From the NCBI RefSeq assembly GCF_907164915.1, contig NC_061864.1, forward strand, positions 9,121,889 through 9,185,888: a stretch of 64,000 nucleotides of DNA, written 5' to 3'. The stretch's first letter is position 1. Each line of letters opens with the position of its first letter. The notes beneath the pieces are model-generated. The model had not been told where the DNA came from. It made no database searches and saw only the letters and a program-made list of their open reading frames with translations. The translations under genes and the position numbers were made by a program. Positions 11,901-23,483 of this stretch are shown one piece after another. Source of the stretch: Impatiens glandulifera. Its lineage: Eukaryota; Streptophyta; Magnoliopsida; Ericales; Balsaminaceae.

Positions 11901-14900
11901 AGGATATTGATATCATTTTCTGTTCAACAGTTGAACAATCTGGAGCTTGCTGTTAATCTTGCAAAGAGAGGAAACCTGCCTGGTGCTGAGAATCTAGTAA
12001 TTACTATATCATTTGCTATGTTGGATAGTATTCTGGTTAGATTATCCTTGCTCTAGATCTAGGAAAAGAACAAATTTACTCCTAAACTATTCAAAGCAGA
12101 GCAAATTTTCCCTTAAAACATTTAAAATGGCAACCCATGTTTTTTCTTAATTAATTAGAGCAATTTCTCCGTCAATTGGTAAAGTTTCAGGGTGATTTTG
12201 ACCTCTTAAGGGAGAAACATGAATTAAGAAGTTTTATAGGAAATGTTCCCTTTGAAAAATTCAGGTCAATTTGCGACTTTGTTAACAGTGACAAGTTTGC
12301 TGTATGGTACCTAGATTTACATATCTTGGCAGAAACACGAGGATGTTTCTCAGTTGGTCCATGTACTGGAAATAGTTAAATTTTTTTTATTACTTGCACT
12401 TCTTGCTTATTATGGATACTGTTGTTACAATTGGCTGGCAACTGACTCACTTTACCTTATTGAAACATCTCAGGTTGTCCAGCGCTTTCAGGAATTGTTT
12501 GCTCAGACGAAATACAAGGAGGCTGCTGAGCTTGCAGCAGAATCTCCTCAAGGAATTCTCCGAACTCCTGACACAGTTGCTAAATTCCAGGTCTATATTT
12601 TATGCAACTCCATGCTTTTGTGACTACATTTTTCTTTTGTTTTCTGCATCTTAACCTTACCTTTGTGGCTTAGTTTATGAATTACAAGGAAAACTGCTTA
12701 TGTTACCTACTACCTGGTTAGGAGCATATTCATATTGATTTAATGGTCGACCTAATGTCTAGATGATGAATGGATGTTTTAGTCTTTTTCCCTTATCAGG
12801 AGAATGCCTTTGAAAAACAAGCAAAAACAGGTTCATCTTAACTGCGACTTGAGTAAAACATTTTTAGGAGATTGATTTTGTTCATTATCTTTCTCTCCCT
12901 CATTTCTTCTTTCATTGGGTGAGAAGTGATGCAATTCTAGTAACCCTATTTGTATGCTGGGGTTCAATGTTCGTCCTTTCTTCCTGCAAGGTTAATAGAT
13001 ACAAATTATATTTAAAAGGAAAGAGATGGTATTAAGGGTAGAGTTGTAGCATTCATTGTATTGGTTGGAACAGAATCATATATGGAAATAGTTGATACTT
13101 GTTGTTACATACAGGTAACAGCTTCATCATTCCAATTAGGATATTCTTGTTTTGCTGTTTGATAGGAGAATAAGCTGCATTAATGTTTCACTATCTCATA
13201 TGATTATGTTCTTATGCTTTAAATGTAGAGTGTTCCTGTGCAAGCTGGGCAAACACCACCTTTGTTGCAATACTTTGGAACCCTATTGACGAAAGGGAAG
13301 CTTAACGCATTTGAGTCTTTGGAGTTATCACGCCTTGTAGTTAATCAGAACAAGAAGAATCTGTTAGAGAATTGGTTGGCTGAAGATAAGCTTGAATGTA
13401 GTGAAGAACTTGGAGACCTTGTCAAGGTTTTAATTTGAAGCTGGAATTTACTGTCAAATATCCTATTGCTAAATCCTTGTTGCATTTCCAAACGTTTTCA
13501 CTTTACAAGCATTATCATTTCTCCACAGACTGTCGACAATGACCTTGCACTAAAGATATACATTAAAGCCAGAGCGACCCCTAAAGTGGTTGCAGCCTTT
13601 GCTGAACGCAGGGAGTTTGACAAGATTTTGATATACTCCAAACAGGTTCTATATTCCTTTGACCACATTTTCACTGGAGGTTTTATTTTGTGCCTGTCGA
13701 TGTGACTGAATATGTGCTTCATTTGCTGATCTATTCTTCCAAAGAATTGAATAGCTTTCTAAATGCCAAACTTCATTTTTTGGTCAAAATACCAAGTGGG
13801 GACCTAAAGTTTTGCGATATATGCAAGTTTGGACCTAAAGCTTGACATATATTCAAATTAAGTCAAAATTAACAGTGATTCTTAAAGGTGTTAGAATAGT
13901 AATAGAAATTCCATTTATATCTTAAGGTTTTAGAAACATTTAAATTTGGTCACAGTTTAATATTTTTCAAAATAAGACTCATTTTTAGTAGCCTAGGTTC
14001 CGATTGACTATCTTGTAAGAACTTATGTTCTAATTCGGTATTTCAGCTTATTATTTTTTATTTCTAACACAATTTTCTCTATGCTATATTGTTGTTTGGT
14101 TTTCTATGTAGGTTGGATACACACCTGATTATTTGTTTCTTCTGCAAACCATTCTCCGTTCAGATCCTCAGGTATGATTTTAACACTCAATATTCTTCTT
14201 GGAGTGTTGATCTATCATCAAGTTTACTTTTCTAGCTCATGTTCATGTTGTAATTTTAAATTGTTGTATTTGGCGGATCCAGGGAGCTGTTAATTTTGCG
14301 CTAATGATGTCCCAAATGGAGGGTGGCTGTCCGGTGGATTATAATACAATAACAGACCTATTTCTTCAGGTCCAGTCACGCATAAGATTTTTTTTGTATT
14401 TCACTAAAAGTTCCTTATTTGTCCTACTGAACTTTTGTGCCTTTTTCATTTCCATTATTTATCTGGCAACCTAATTTAGCATGTGTATGGTCCTTTTTTT
14501 TTTCCAGAGGAACATGATACGCGAAGCAACTGCTTTTTTGTTGGACGTCCTGAAACCCAATCTTCCTGAACATGGCTTCCTGCAGACCAAGGTTACTTGT
14601 CCGGACATTGTACAATTTGTATAAATTTGTTTCACATACTATTCTATTGTTGATTGTTTTTCTGCCTAAATAGGTGCTTGAAATAAATCTTGTTACCTTC
14701 CCCAATGTGGCTGATGCTATCTTGGCAAATGGAATGTTTAGTCACTACGACCGTCCACGAATCGCTCAACTTTGTGAAAAGGCTGGTCTTTATGTGAGGG
14801 CTCTTCAGGTAAAAAGATTTTTTAAGTATTTATTTGTATTAATACCCTCTTATAGTTATGTTTCAGATAGTTGTTCAAGTGATGTTTTTCTTTATATGCA

Positions 14901-17900
14901 GCACTATTCGGAATTGCCAGATATTAAACGAGTCATTGTCAATACTCATGCAATTGAGCCACAGGTTTATGTTCTCTATATCTAGTCTCGTTGTCCTGTG
15001 TGGTCAGTATCTGTAAGGCCTTTTCTAAGCTTTTGTTTACTTTCAGTCCCTTGTGGAATTCTTTGGAACTTTGTCTCGGGAATGGGCTCTGGAATGCATG
15101 AAGGACCTTCTGTTGGTGAATCTGAGAGGAAACCTTCAGATAATTGTGCAGGTACTTCTGGTGTTTTTATTTAAAAGAATGCTATTCAAAGTATACAAGT
15201 TTTCCAACCATTTAATTTGCAGGTTGCCAAAGAATATTGTGAACAAATAGGGACAGATGCATGCATAAAATTGTTCGAGCAATTCAAGTCATATGAAGGA
15301 TTGTACTTCTTCCTGGGATCATATTTGAGCTCCAGGTGACCTCTTAGAAAGGTTTTTTCTTGTTTCATTTGGAATTTTGTTATTATTCACTTATACTTGA
15401 AATTCTGTCTGCAGCGAGGACCCTGACATACACTTTAAATACATAGAGTCAGCTGCAAAGACTGGACAAATCAAGGAGGTTGAGCGTGTGACTAGAGAAT
15501 CAAACTTCTATGACGCTGAAAAGACGAAGAACTTCTTGATGGAAGCCAAACTTCCAGATGCAAGGCCTCTTATTAACGTATGTGACCGTTTTGGTTTTGT
15601 CCCTGATCTCACACACTACCTATATTCCAACAACATGCTGCGGTACATCGAGGGTTACGTACAAAAGGTACAATTTATGCTAATAGTATTTGGCGCGTTT
15701 CAATTCGCTACGAAGGTTATGGTCAGTAGACTGATTTTCAAAGTTTGGAGTAGGTAAACCCAGGAAATGCCCCCTTAGTTGTAGGGCAGTTGTTGGATGA
15801 CGAGTGCCCTGAAGACTTTATTAAAGGATTGATTCTCTCTGTTAGATCTCTGCTTCCTGTTGAGCCACTGGTGGAGGAATGTGAGAAAAGGTATGGGTAG
15901 ATGTTCTATTTTTTTTCATAATTTAATTCAAAATCTCATGCTTAAACTGTGATTTCTAGGAATCGGCTTCGGTTGCTCACTCAATTCTTGGAGCATCTTG
16001 TGAGTGAGGGGAGCCAGGACGTTCATGTTCACAATGCTCTGGGTAAAATCATAATAGACAGCAATAACAACCCAGAGCATTTCCTCACTACCAATCCATA
16101 CTATGATTCACGAGTTGTGGGTAAATATTGTGAGAAGCGTGATCCTACCCTTGCTGTTGTTGCTTACCGACGAGGACAATGTGACGATGAACTGATCAAT
16201 GTGACAAATAAGAACTCTTTATTCAAGCTACAAGCTAGGTATATCTTGATTCTGTTACCCTAAGATTTTTGAACGAAAAAAATAGTTCTGTTCCAAGAAA
16301 TTTATCCAGCTGTTGATTAAAATTTTCAGGTATATAGTTGAAAGGATGGATTCTGATCTTTGGGATAAAGCTTTAGTCCCTGAGAATGAGTTTAGAAGGC
16401 AACTCATTGATCAAGTTGTTTCCACTGCATTGCCTGAGAGCAAGAGCCCAGAGCAAGTATCTGCTGCAGTCAAAGCTTTCATGACTGCTGATCTTCCTCA
16501 TGAGTTAATTGAGCTTCTTGAAAAGATTGTTCTTCAAAACTCTGCATTTAGTGGAAACTTCAATCTGCAGAACTTGCTTATCTTGACAGCCATCAAGGCA
16601 GATCCATCTAGAGTTATGGACTATGTTAATAGACTGGAAAATTTTGATGGACCAGCTGTAGGAGAAGTTGCAGTGGAAGCACAACTCTATGAGGAGGCAT
16701 ATGCTATCTTCAAGAAATTTAACTTAAATGTCCAGGCAGTGAATGTATTATTGGATAATATTAAAAGCATTGTCCGAGCTGTTGAATTTGCATTCCGCGT
16801 CGAAGAAGATGCTGTATGGAGTCAAGTGGCTAAGGCTCAACTCAGAGAGGGATTAGTGAGTGAAGCAATTGAATCATTTATTCGTGCTGATGATGTCACA
16901 CAGTTCTTAGATGTGATCCGGGCAGCTGAGGATGCTAATGTTTACCATGACTTAGTGAGTTACCTCCTGATGGTTAGACAGAAGACCAAGGAACCTAGGG
17001 TGGATAGTGAACTCATATATGCTTATGCAAAGATTGATAGGCTGAGTGAAATTGAAGAATTTATTCTCATGCCAAATGTTGCTAACCTTCCAAACGTGGG
17101 TGACCGTCTGTACGATGAAACTTTGTATGAGGCGGCAAAGATAATATTTACTTTCACTTCAAACTGGGCAAAATTGGCTATCACTCTTGTAAAGCTCAAA
17201 CAGTTTCAAAGTGCTGTTGATGCAGCACGAAAGGCAAATAGCTCGAAAACATGGAAAGAAGTTTGCTTTGCTTGTGTTGATGCCGAGGAATTCCGTTTAG
17301 CTCAAATATGCGGCCTTAACATCATTGTTCAGGTAAAATGTCTTATGTTTCGCTCTAAAAGTTTGTAGCTTGGATATGTTCCCCATTGAGACCTATTGTT
17401 GATTCCCAATTTTGGACTTGCCAATAACAAATTTTGAAGTTTATTCTTTTTAAACCCTTAGATGTGGAGGCAGCTTCTTCTATTTCAATATTTGGGCAGA
17501 AAAATATGATTTTTGTGTTGTGAAAAATTAATTTCTCATTATGCCTTATGGTTTGGATTTCTATGTGAACTTGCTAGGTGGATGACCTAGAAGAGGTCAG
17601 TGAGTATTATCAGAACAGAGGATGCTTCAATGAGCTAATATCACTTATGGAGAGTGGCTTAGGGTTGGAACGTGCACATATGGGCATCTTTACTGAGCTG
17701 GGTGTCCTGTATGCAAGATACCGTCATGAGAAGCTTATGGAGCATATCAAGTTGTTCTCAACTCGTCTCAACATTCCTAAGCTTATACGTGCTTGTGATG
17801 AACAGCAACACTGGAAAGAATTGACATACTTGTATATACAATATGATGAGTTTGATAATGCTGGCACAACTATAATGAATCATTCTCCTGAAGCCTGGGA

Positions 17901-20507
17901 CCATATGCAGTTCAAGGATGTTATTGTCAAGGTGGCTAATGTGGAGCTTTATTATAAAGCAGTGCACTTCTACCTGCAAGAGCATCCTGATCTTATAAAC
18001 GATGTTCTCAATGTGTTGGCACTTCGCGTTGATCATACCCGTGTAGTGGACATTATGCGGAAGGTTTCTTTTTGTTACTTATATTCTTTAAATTAATGAA
18101 TTGTTATTCCATTTGATTGCACATTTTTGAGAAACTATTTCCTTAATGGAAATTCTGTGCATTCAGGCCGGTCATTTGCTGCTTGTGAAGCCATATATGG
18201 TTGCAGTTCAGAGCAACAATGTCAATGCTGTCAATGAAGCTTTGAATGAAATCTACATGGAGGAGGAAGACTATGACAGACTTCGTGAATCCATTGATCT
18301 GCATGATAACTTTGACCAAATTGGACTTGCCCAAAGAGTAAGTAGTCTTTTGTGAATTGTACAATGTTCTCTATTATGGGCCTTAGTTCTGAACCATATG
18401 TTCCTTTGATCAGATTGAGAAGCATGAACTTCTTGAAATGAGACGGGTTGCGGCTTATATTTACAAGAAGGCAGGTAAATGGAAGCAGTCAATCGCACTG
18501 TCAAAGAAAGACAATCTTTACAAAGATGCAATGGAGACAGCCTCACAATCTGGTGACCGTACACTGGCAGAAGACTTGCTTGTCTATTTCATTGAACAGG
18601 TAAGAAATTATATCAAGTATGTATAAACATGGTTTATGATGAGGTAGGAATATCAAGTCACCTTGCTTGATGTGATGGATACTACCTTTACCCATGACCT
18701 AGTGTCTGGTGCATCATTCCATGTTGTGAACTTTTTCATGGGAGTTTTAAGCATTGTAAGATTATACTTTTTAAAAGTTTTATTCAATGCATATAGTCAA
18801 CTCAAATAAGATAATAAATGCTTCAGTTACTTAAATTTTTCTTAACTATGACATATATCAATTATGTGTGCCATATAATATGTTCACCATAGGGGTCAAC
18901 TATGCATGTGCCGCAGAGCTAGACTTTCATTTTTCTCGTTCTTGGAAAAGGAACATGTTCTGAAATTTATGGTTCTTGTTTTACTTGAGTGTTGAAGAAA
19001 TTTTGGTGGAATCTTGGCTGATGCAAAAGATGTGTTAATGAGCTATTAAGTGATGGTTTTACGAGGATGTGCTATTAGCATGGTGGTCAATATCCCCCTT
19101 TTATTAGAGGGTTTGGAAATGTCATTGGGTAACTAATGGAAGGGAATATTTTAACGTTATAATTATTATATTCGAGTGGGATATTTGAGCCTCTTGCAAG
19201 TTCAATGGGTTAGTTTTTTTTTTGAACTTTAGGAAGGTAGCATGACCCCCACAATCATGGACCCCTTTAAACTTAAGGTGTTTATTGGGAGTCGAACCTA
19301 AGAATTTAAGGTTGTGCTTGAGCTATCCTAATGAGTTAAGACAATAAAATATTTAATGTGCTATTTTAACCTTTTGAGCAAGTTCATTGGGCTACTTGAC
19401 ATTTTCCTTTGGATTTCCATACGACTTAAAACATACTTTCCGAAAATGTAGATTATGTGGTCTGAAGTATACAAAGTACATTTTTGGTCCATGTAACAAC
19501 TGTCTAGTCAAGTTTTGGGTATTGTAAAAAGCTACAAATAATTATGCTCATACCTTCTTTTGACTCATACCTAGACGTGGCATGCCATAATTATGCTAAC
19601 TGTATTAGTAGTTTGCATTTGACATTAATTTATTAATTCCTCTTACTTGATTTATTGTCCTTGTATGCTCAGAAACATCATGGTATGCTATTTTACTTAT
19701 GTGCTCAATTCTTCTACTTGTGCAGAAAAAGAAGGAATGCTTTGCTTCGTGCCTCTTCGTTTGTTATGATCTTATCCGTGCAGATGTTGCTCTTGAACTT
19801 GCTTGGATTAACAATATGACCGACTTCGCATTCCCATATCTACTTCAGGTGAGTGACTACTTCCTGTTGCCACATGTAAATGAGATAGGAAACCGAACAA
19901 TTGGTTAACCTTAGATGATTGTTTATAACTTTTCCTTATTAATTGTCAGAATTTGATTTTATGTTAGTGGTATTGGTATCATTCACTGACAAAATATTTT
20001 TTTTTAATATTTAAAATCTAGGGTCAGTTTAAAAGAAGAAAAGAGTATTAGACTTTTTGTTGAGTGTATTTATTATACAGAGTGGTGTCGTCCATGGTGA
20101 CTAATATTACTCTCCTTCATGTACATGTACAGTTTGTCAGAGAATACACGGGTAAGGTTGATGAGCTGATAAAGCATAAACTGGAAACTCAAAGTGAAGT
20201 AAAGGCCAAGGAGAAGGAAGAGAAGGACGTGATTGCTCAACAGGTTATTTTTACACACTTCAAACAACTTAAAAGTTCTTCAGTAGTCATGTTTTCTTGA
20301 TGCAAGCCCCACTTTGAAGTCCTTTCTAAAAATTGACTTATGGTGCAGAATATGTATGCACAATTACTTCCTCTTGCTTTGCCTGCACCACCTATGCCCG
20401 GAATGGGAGGAGGTTTTGCTCCTCATCCACCCATGGGCATGCCCCCAATGGGTATGCCTCCAATGGGAATGCCGCCATTTGGCATGCCACCAATGGGATC
20501 ATACTGA
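8916..20507 (+). CDS. CHC: Clathrin heavy chain
   Basis: Complete 30-exon gene, 1,704 aa. Exons: 8916-8960, 9223-9427, 10072-10160, 10390-10468, 10598-10725, 10948-11046, 11125-11233, 11451-11530, 11605-11832, 11931-11996, 12474-12590, 13229-13426, 13529-13645, 14112-14171, 14283-14369, 14508-14591, 14674-14808, 14902-14964, 15047-15151, 15223-15335, 15415-15667, 15754-15890, 15960-16238, 16330-17332, 17578-18063, 18167-18337, 18414-18599, 19726-19848, 20133-20243, 20349-20507. The N-terminus ([20 protein letters not shown]) opens the seven-blade propeller that binds adaptors. The long alpha-solenoid legs with clathrin repeats follow, then the trimerisation segment and a plant-type Met-Pro-Gly tail ([10 protein letters not shown] repeats) ending GSY. 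Three chains plus light chains form the triskelion that coats vesicles at the plasma membrane, trans-Golgi network and cell plate. Intron 9 has a GC donor. Intron 27 (1.1 kb) holds a SINE-like insertion. Confidence 0.98.
19214..19345 (-). mobile_element. tRNA-derived SINE candidate in clathrin intron 27
   Basis: On the minus strand, a B-box-like GGTTCGACTCC lies near 19290-19300. An A-box-like TAACTCATTAGG sits some 30 bases upstream of it, and the element ends in A10 (plus-strand T run at 19214-19223). This order and spacing fit a Pol III promoter followed by a poly-A tail. No target-site duplication was found, so the ends are approximate. Confidence 0.5.
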
Positions 20508-21058
20508 TAGTAGAGAATGACGATAATTATAAATATATATATACAAAAGATTTTGGCAGTCTACGTTTGCTTGCTGGAATTGTTTGCAGTACAATTTTCG
20601 TCGCCCGTGTCGTGAAGCCAAAGCAAGTCATTGTAATAATAATAACCTCGTTTTCAATTGTTGAGACATGGGATGATTGTGAATTTGATATATAAACACA
20701 ACTCTTTGTAATATTCTTTTTTCGCTTGTGTACTTCTCTAGGGGGAGCTAATATTTTATTTGTTTTTGGAAGAAGTTTGGTTTAGACGGCAGCTATGGAC
20801 TGATCCGATTTGTATTTGTAGTTATTATAGAATAGGAATTTGTGCTCAATACTCAAAGCTGGATATTTTACTTTTTCATTCTTTTTTATTTTATTTTTTA
20901 TGTTTTATCTCATTATATCCATATTAAATTACTGTTTTTTTTTTTTTATAGTAAACTTCCATTTCTTAAACAAATAAATACCAATAATCTCATAATGCAG
21001 TACATCTGAAAGCATTAATTAATTAATTACGAAACAAGTGAGAGTGAGATAAAAGAAG
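20508..21058. other. Convergent 3' flanks of clathrin and LBD genes
   Basis: No gene is seen. It should contain the 3' untranslated regions of both neighbours, which point at each other. A T12 run lies near 20939-20949 and TTAATTAATTAA near 21018. Confidence 0.5.
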
Positions 21059-21637
21059 TTATAAAGGAAATGGAATTTGACCAAATCCATCCGATATCAA
21101 ACCAATACCAATTTGATCCGATCCCAATTCACTCCAATCGAAGCCTTCCGTAAATCCAAGGTAAGACGAAGAACCATAACCATAATCACCGCCAACAACA
21201 TTCTGTACATTATTATAATAATTATTATTATTAGATTGACAATACTCGTCGGCGGCGGCCAATCTAGCGGCGGCGGCGCAATTCTCCAGTTTGCCTCTTG
21301 CGACAGCCAGATCTTGCTGGAGCTCCATCATCCTCTGCTGCAAGAGAGCAATAGCGCCGATGCATCCATAAACAGGATCGCTTAGTCTAACCTCAGCCTC
21401 GTAGACGAGAGAATTAGCCGCGTCCTCGCGTCGGTCCTCGGGAACTTCAGCAAGGATTTTTCCGACGTTGCTGGCGCCGAAGACCTTATGAACTTTAGCG
21501 AACTTCTTAGGCTCGTCGGAACGGAAGTAAGGAGCGAATAGACAAGCGTCTGTGCATTTCCGTTTGAGAAACTTGCAGGCCGCGCATGATGAACTTGAGC
21601 GGGCGACTTGACTTGTAGTAGCTTTCATCACTCTCAA
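21059..21637 (-). CDS. LBD21: LOB-domain transcription factor (class I, LBD21-like)
   Basis: Uninterrupted ORF of 192 aa. The C block C-x2-C-x6-C-x3-C is present at Cys18, 21, 28 and 32, followed by the GAS block (FGASNVGKILAEVPEDRRED, about 53-72) and a class I leucine-zipper-like coil (IGAIALLQQRMMELQQDL, about 93-110). Class I members bind DNA as dimers and act in organ boundaries, lateral roots or vascular patterning. The C-terminal half is Asn/Tyr/Gly-rich and ends GFGQIPFPL. The short N-terminus, the AEVP-DRRED variant and the coil with RMMELQQDLAVAR resemble Arabidopsis LBD21, and its position beside a clathrin heavy chain gene agrees with that. A second ATG three codons in (MKATT) could be the real start. 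Assignment to the family is certain, to LBD21 likely. Confidence 0.9.
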   Translation of the reverse strand: MRVMKATTSQVARSSSSCAACKFLKRKCTDACLFAPYFRSDEPKKFAKVHKVFGASNVGKILAEVPEDRREDAANSLVYEAEVRLSDPVYGCIGAIALLQQRMMELQQDLAVARGKLENCAAAARLAAADEYCQSNNNNYYNNVQNVVGGDYGYGSSSYLGFTEGFDWSELGSDQIGIGLISDGFGQIPFPL

Positions 21638-23480
21638 CTCTCAATTCTCAATTCTCACTTTCAGATAAGGTCTCCTTATAAACTCTATATATAAATAAAT
21701 AAATATCCATAATCATATGAGATGTATATTTTAAAAATTAAGTAATTATGTCACATCCATCTTATTATTATTATTATTAATTTTTTTATCCTTGAATAAA
21801 ATACAATAAAATGATTAGAACCCCCATCCCATTTGAAAATGAATCAATTTCTGGTTACATAAAGATTTAGAGACACCTAAACCACTAACATTTCTCAAGA
21901 TCTTAAGTTGAAGCCTTGATAGAAGGAAGGGGCAGAGGACATATATGGAAATTCACATATAATAGTTTAATGTGATGGATCACTTTGTGCTACCTTTAAG
22001 GGAGACCGGCCGGGGTCTAGAGTGTGATCAAAGCTCACCACAATATCAACAACAATAATGGTTCTGGCCACTCATCATACAAAGAAAACGACGATAACTT
22101 GCGTGAACCATTCGTGAGGCGGACCCTACCCTACGATAACCAAAAACACGCTTACAAAATGGTTAGTTATTCATGTATAAAAAAAGAATAATATAATTAA
22201 ATTATTTTGTTGTGAATTTATGTTATATTTGAAATAAAAATGGAGATTGATAATAATGTTTTAATTGAAAAATGAATAGTGATTGATTGTTATGTCTATC
22301 TTAAGGAAATTTTCATAAAAAGATTGATGAATAATTATGAAGAGAGGAATGGGACCCATAACCCATCCCTCAAGCATTTCAATTGACAAGATATATAAAT
22401 GATAGTAGGCGGCCACAATCCATCCACATGTCTATGGAAATGATAGTTCATCACTCACAAAAGAGAAAGAGAAGGATCCCAATAATAATAATGAATTATT
22501 TATTTTATTTTAAAATGTTAAAACAATCTTATCTCTCCAACCAAAAACGTTTATAAAAATTAAATTTGAAAAAGTATATAAATAAATACATCTAAATTTA
22601 AATTAAAGGTTCATACTATGCGCTTGTTTGATAATTTACAAGAAAAACCAATTTTGAGATTAAAATACTAAACTAATTTTTCATTATGAAATGAATAAAG
22701 TGATGATTGAAAATATTTAAAATAACTCTAAAACCCAAAAAAAACAAACACTTTTAAAATAAAAAAAGAGTTTACAGACTTTTAGAAAATAAAATTAGTT
22801 GGGTCAAGGACAACGGATAATATATATACAATTTAAGATAAACTTAAATAAATAAATAATTATAGATAAACGGAATGAATGAATTTAAATTTTGTCTCTT
22901 TTTTCTTTTAAATAATAATATATATACAATTTAAGATAAACTTAAAAAAATAAATAATTATAGATAAACGGAATGAATGAATTTAAATTTTGTCTCTTTT
23001 TTCTTTTAAATAAGAAAGGCAGATAATAAATTAAATATTTTTTTTTTTATAAAATTGAAAGATAATATTATACTTCTACCGTATATATTTAATTTTTCAG
23101 GAGGCAAAACGCATATGTGTAGTCCTAACATAAACATGCCCTTATGAAAGTATGTATATATATATATATACTTTAGAATTGGCTATTAATAATGTCTATA
23201 CATGATCACTGAATACATAATCTAAATATGAAAACCCAACTTTAAAAAAGAATGCAAATTCATTTTGGACATTTACTATATACCACATGCTCACAAAAAA
23301 TATTAAAGAACTTATTGCAATATCTTCTTATGCCTAGTCAAATCAGTACTACGCGTGAAACATGTAACATACATATATTAAGAAAGTTAAATTCAATTAA
23401 TTTCTTAAATAATGCTCCTCAATTATTCCTAGGATCACGTGGAGAAACAAACACAAACATATCCTTATCATCCACACAAG
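21638..23480. other. LBD upstream region, AT-rich
   Basis: No gene is seen. The first few hundred bases should hold the LBD promoter. A GC-richer patch lies at about 22000-22140 (GGGAGACCGGCCGGGGTCTA onward) with no match I recognise. TA microsatellite at 23155-23170. Confidence 0.4.
22817..23012. repeat. 98-bp direct tandem duplication
   Basis: Two almost identical copies, each beginning ATAATATATATACAATTTAA and ending in TTTTTTCTTTTAAATAA, lie head to tail with a period of 98 bases. Only a few substitutions separate them, so the duplication is recent. Confidence 0.85.
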
Positions 23481-23483
23481 GGT

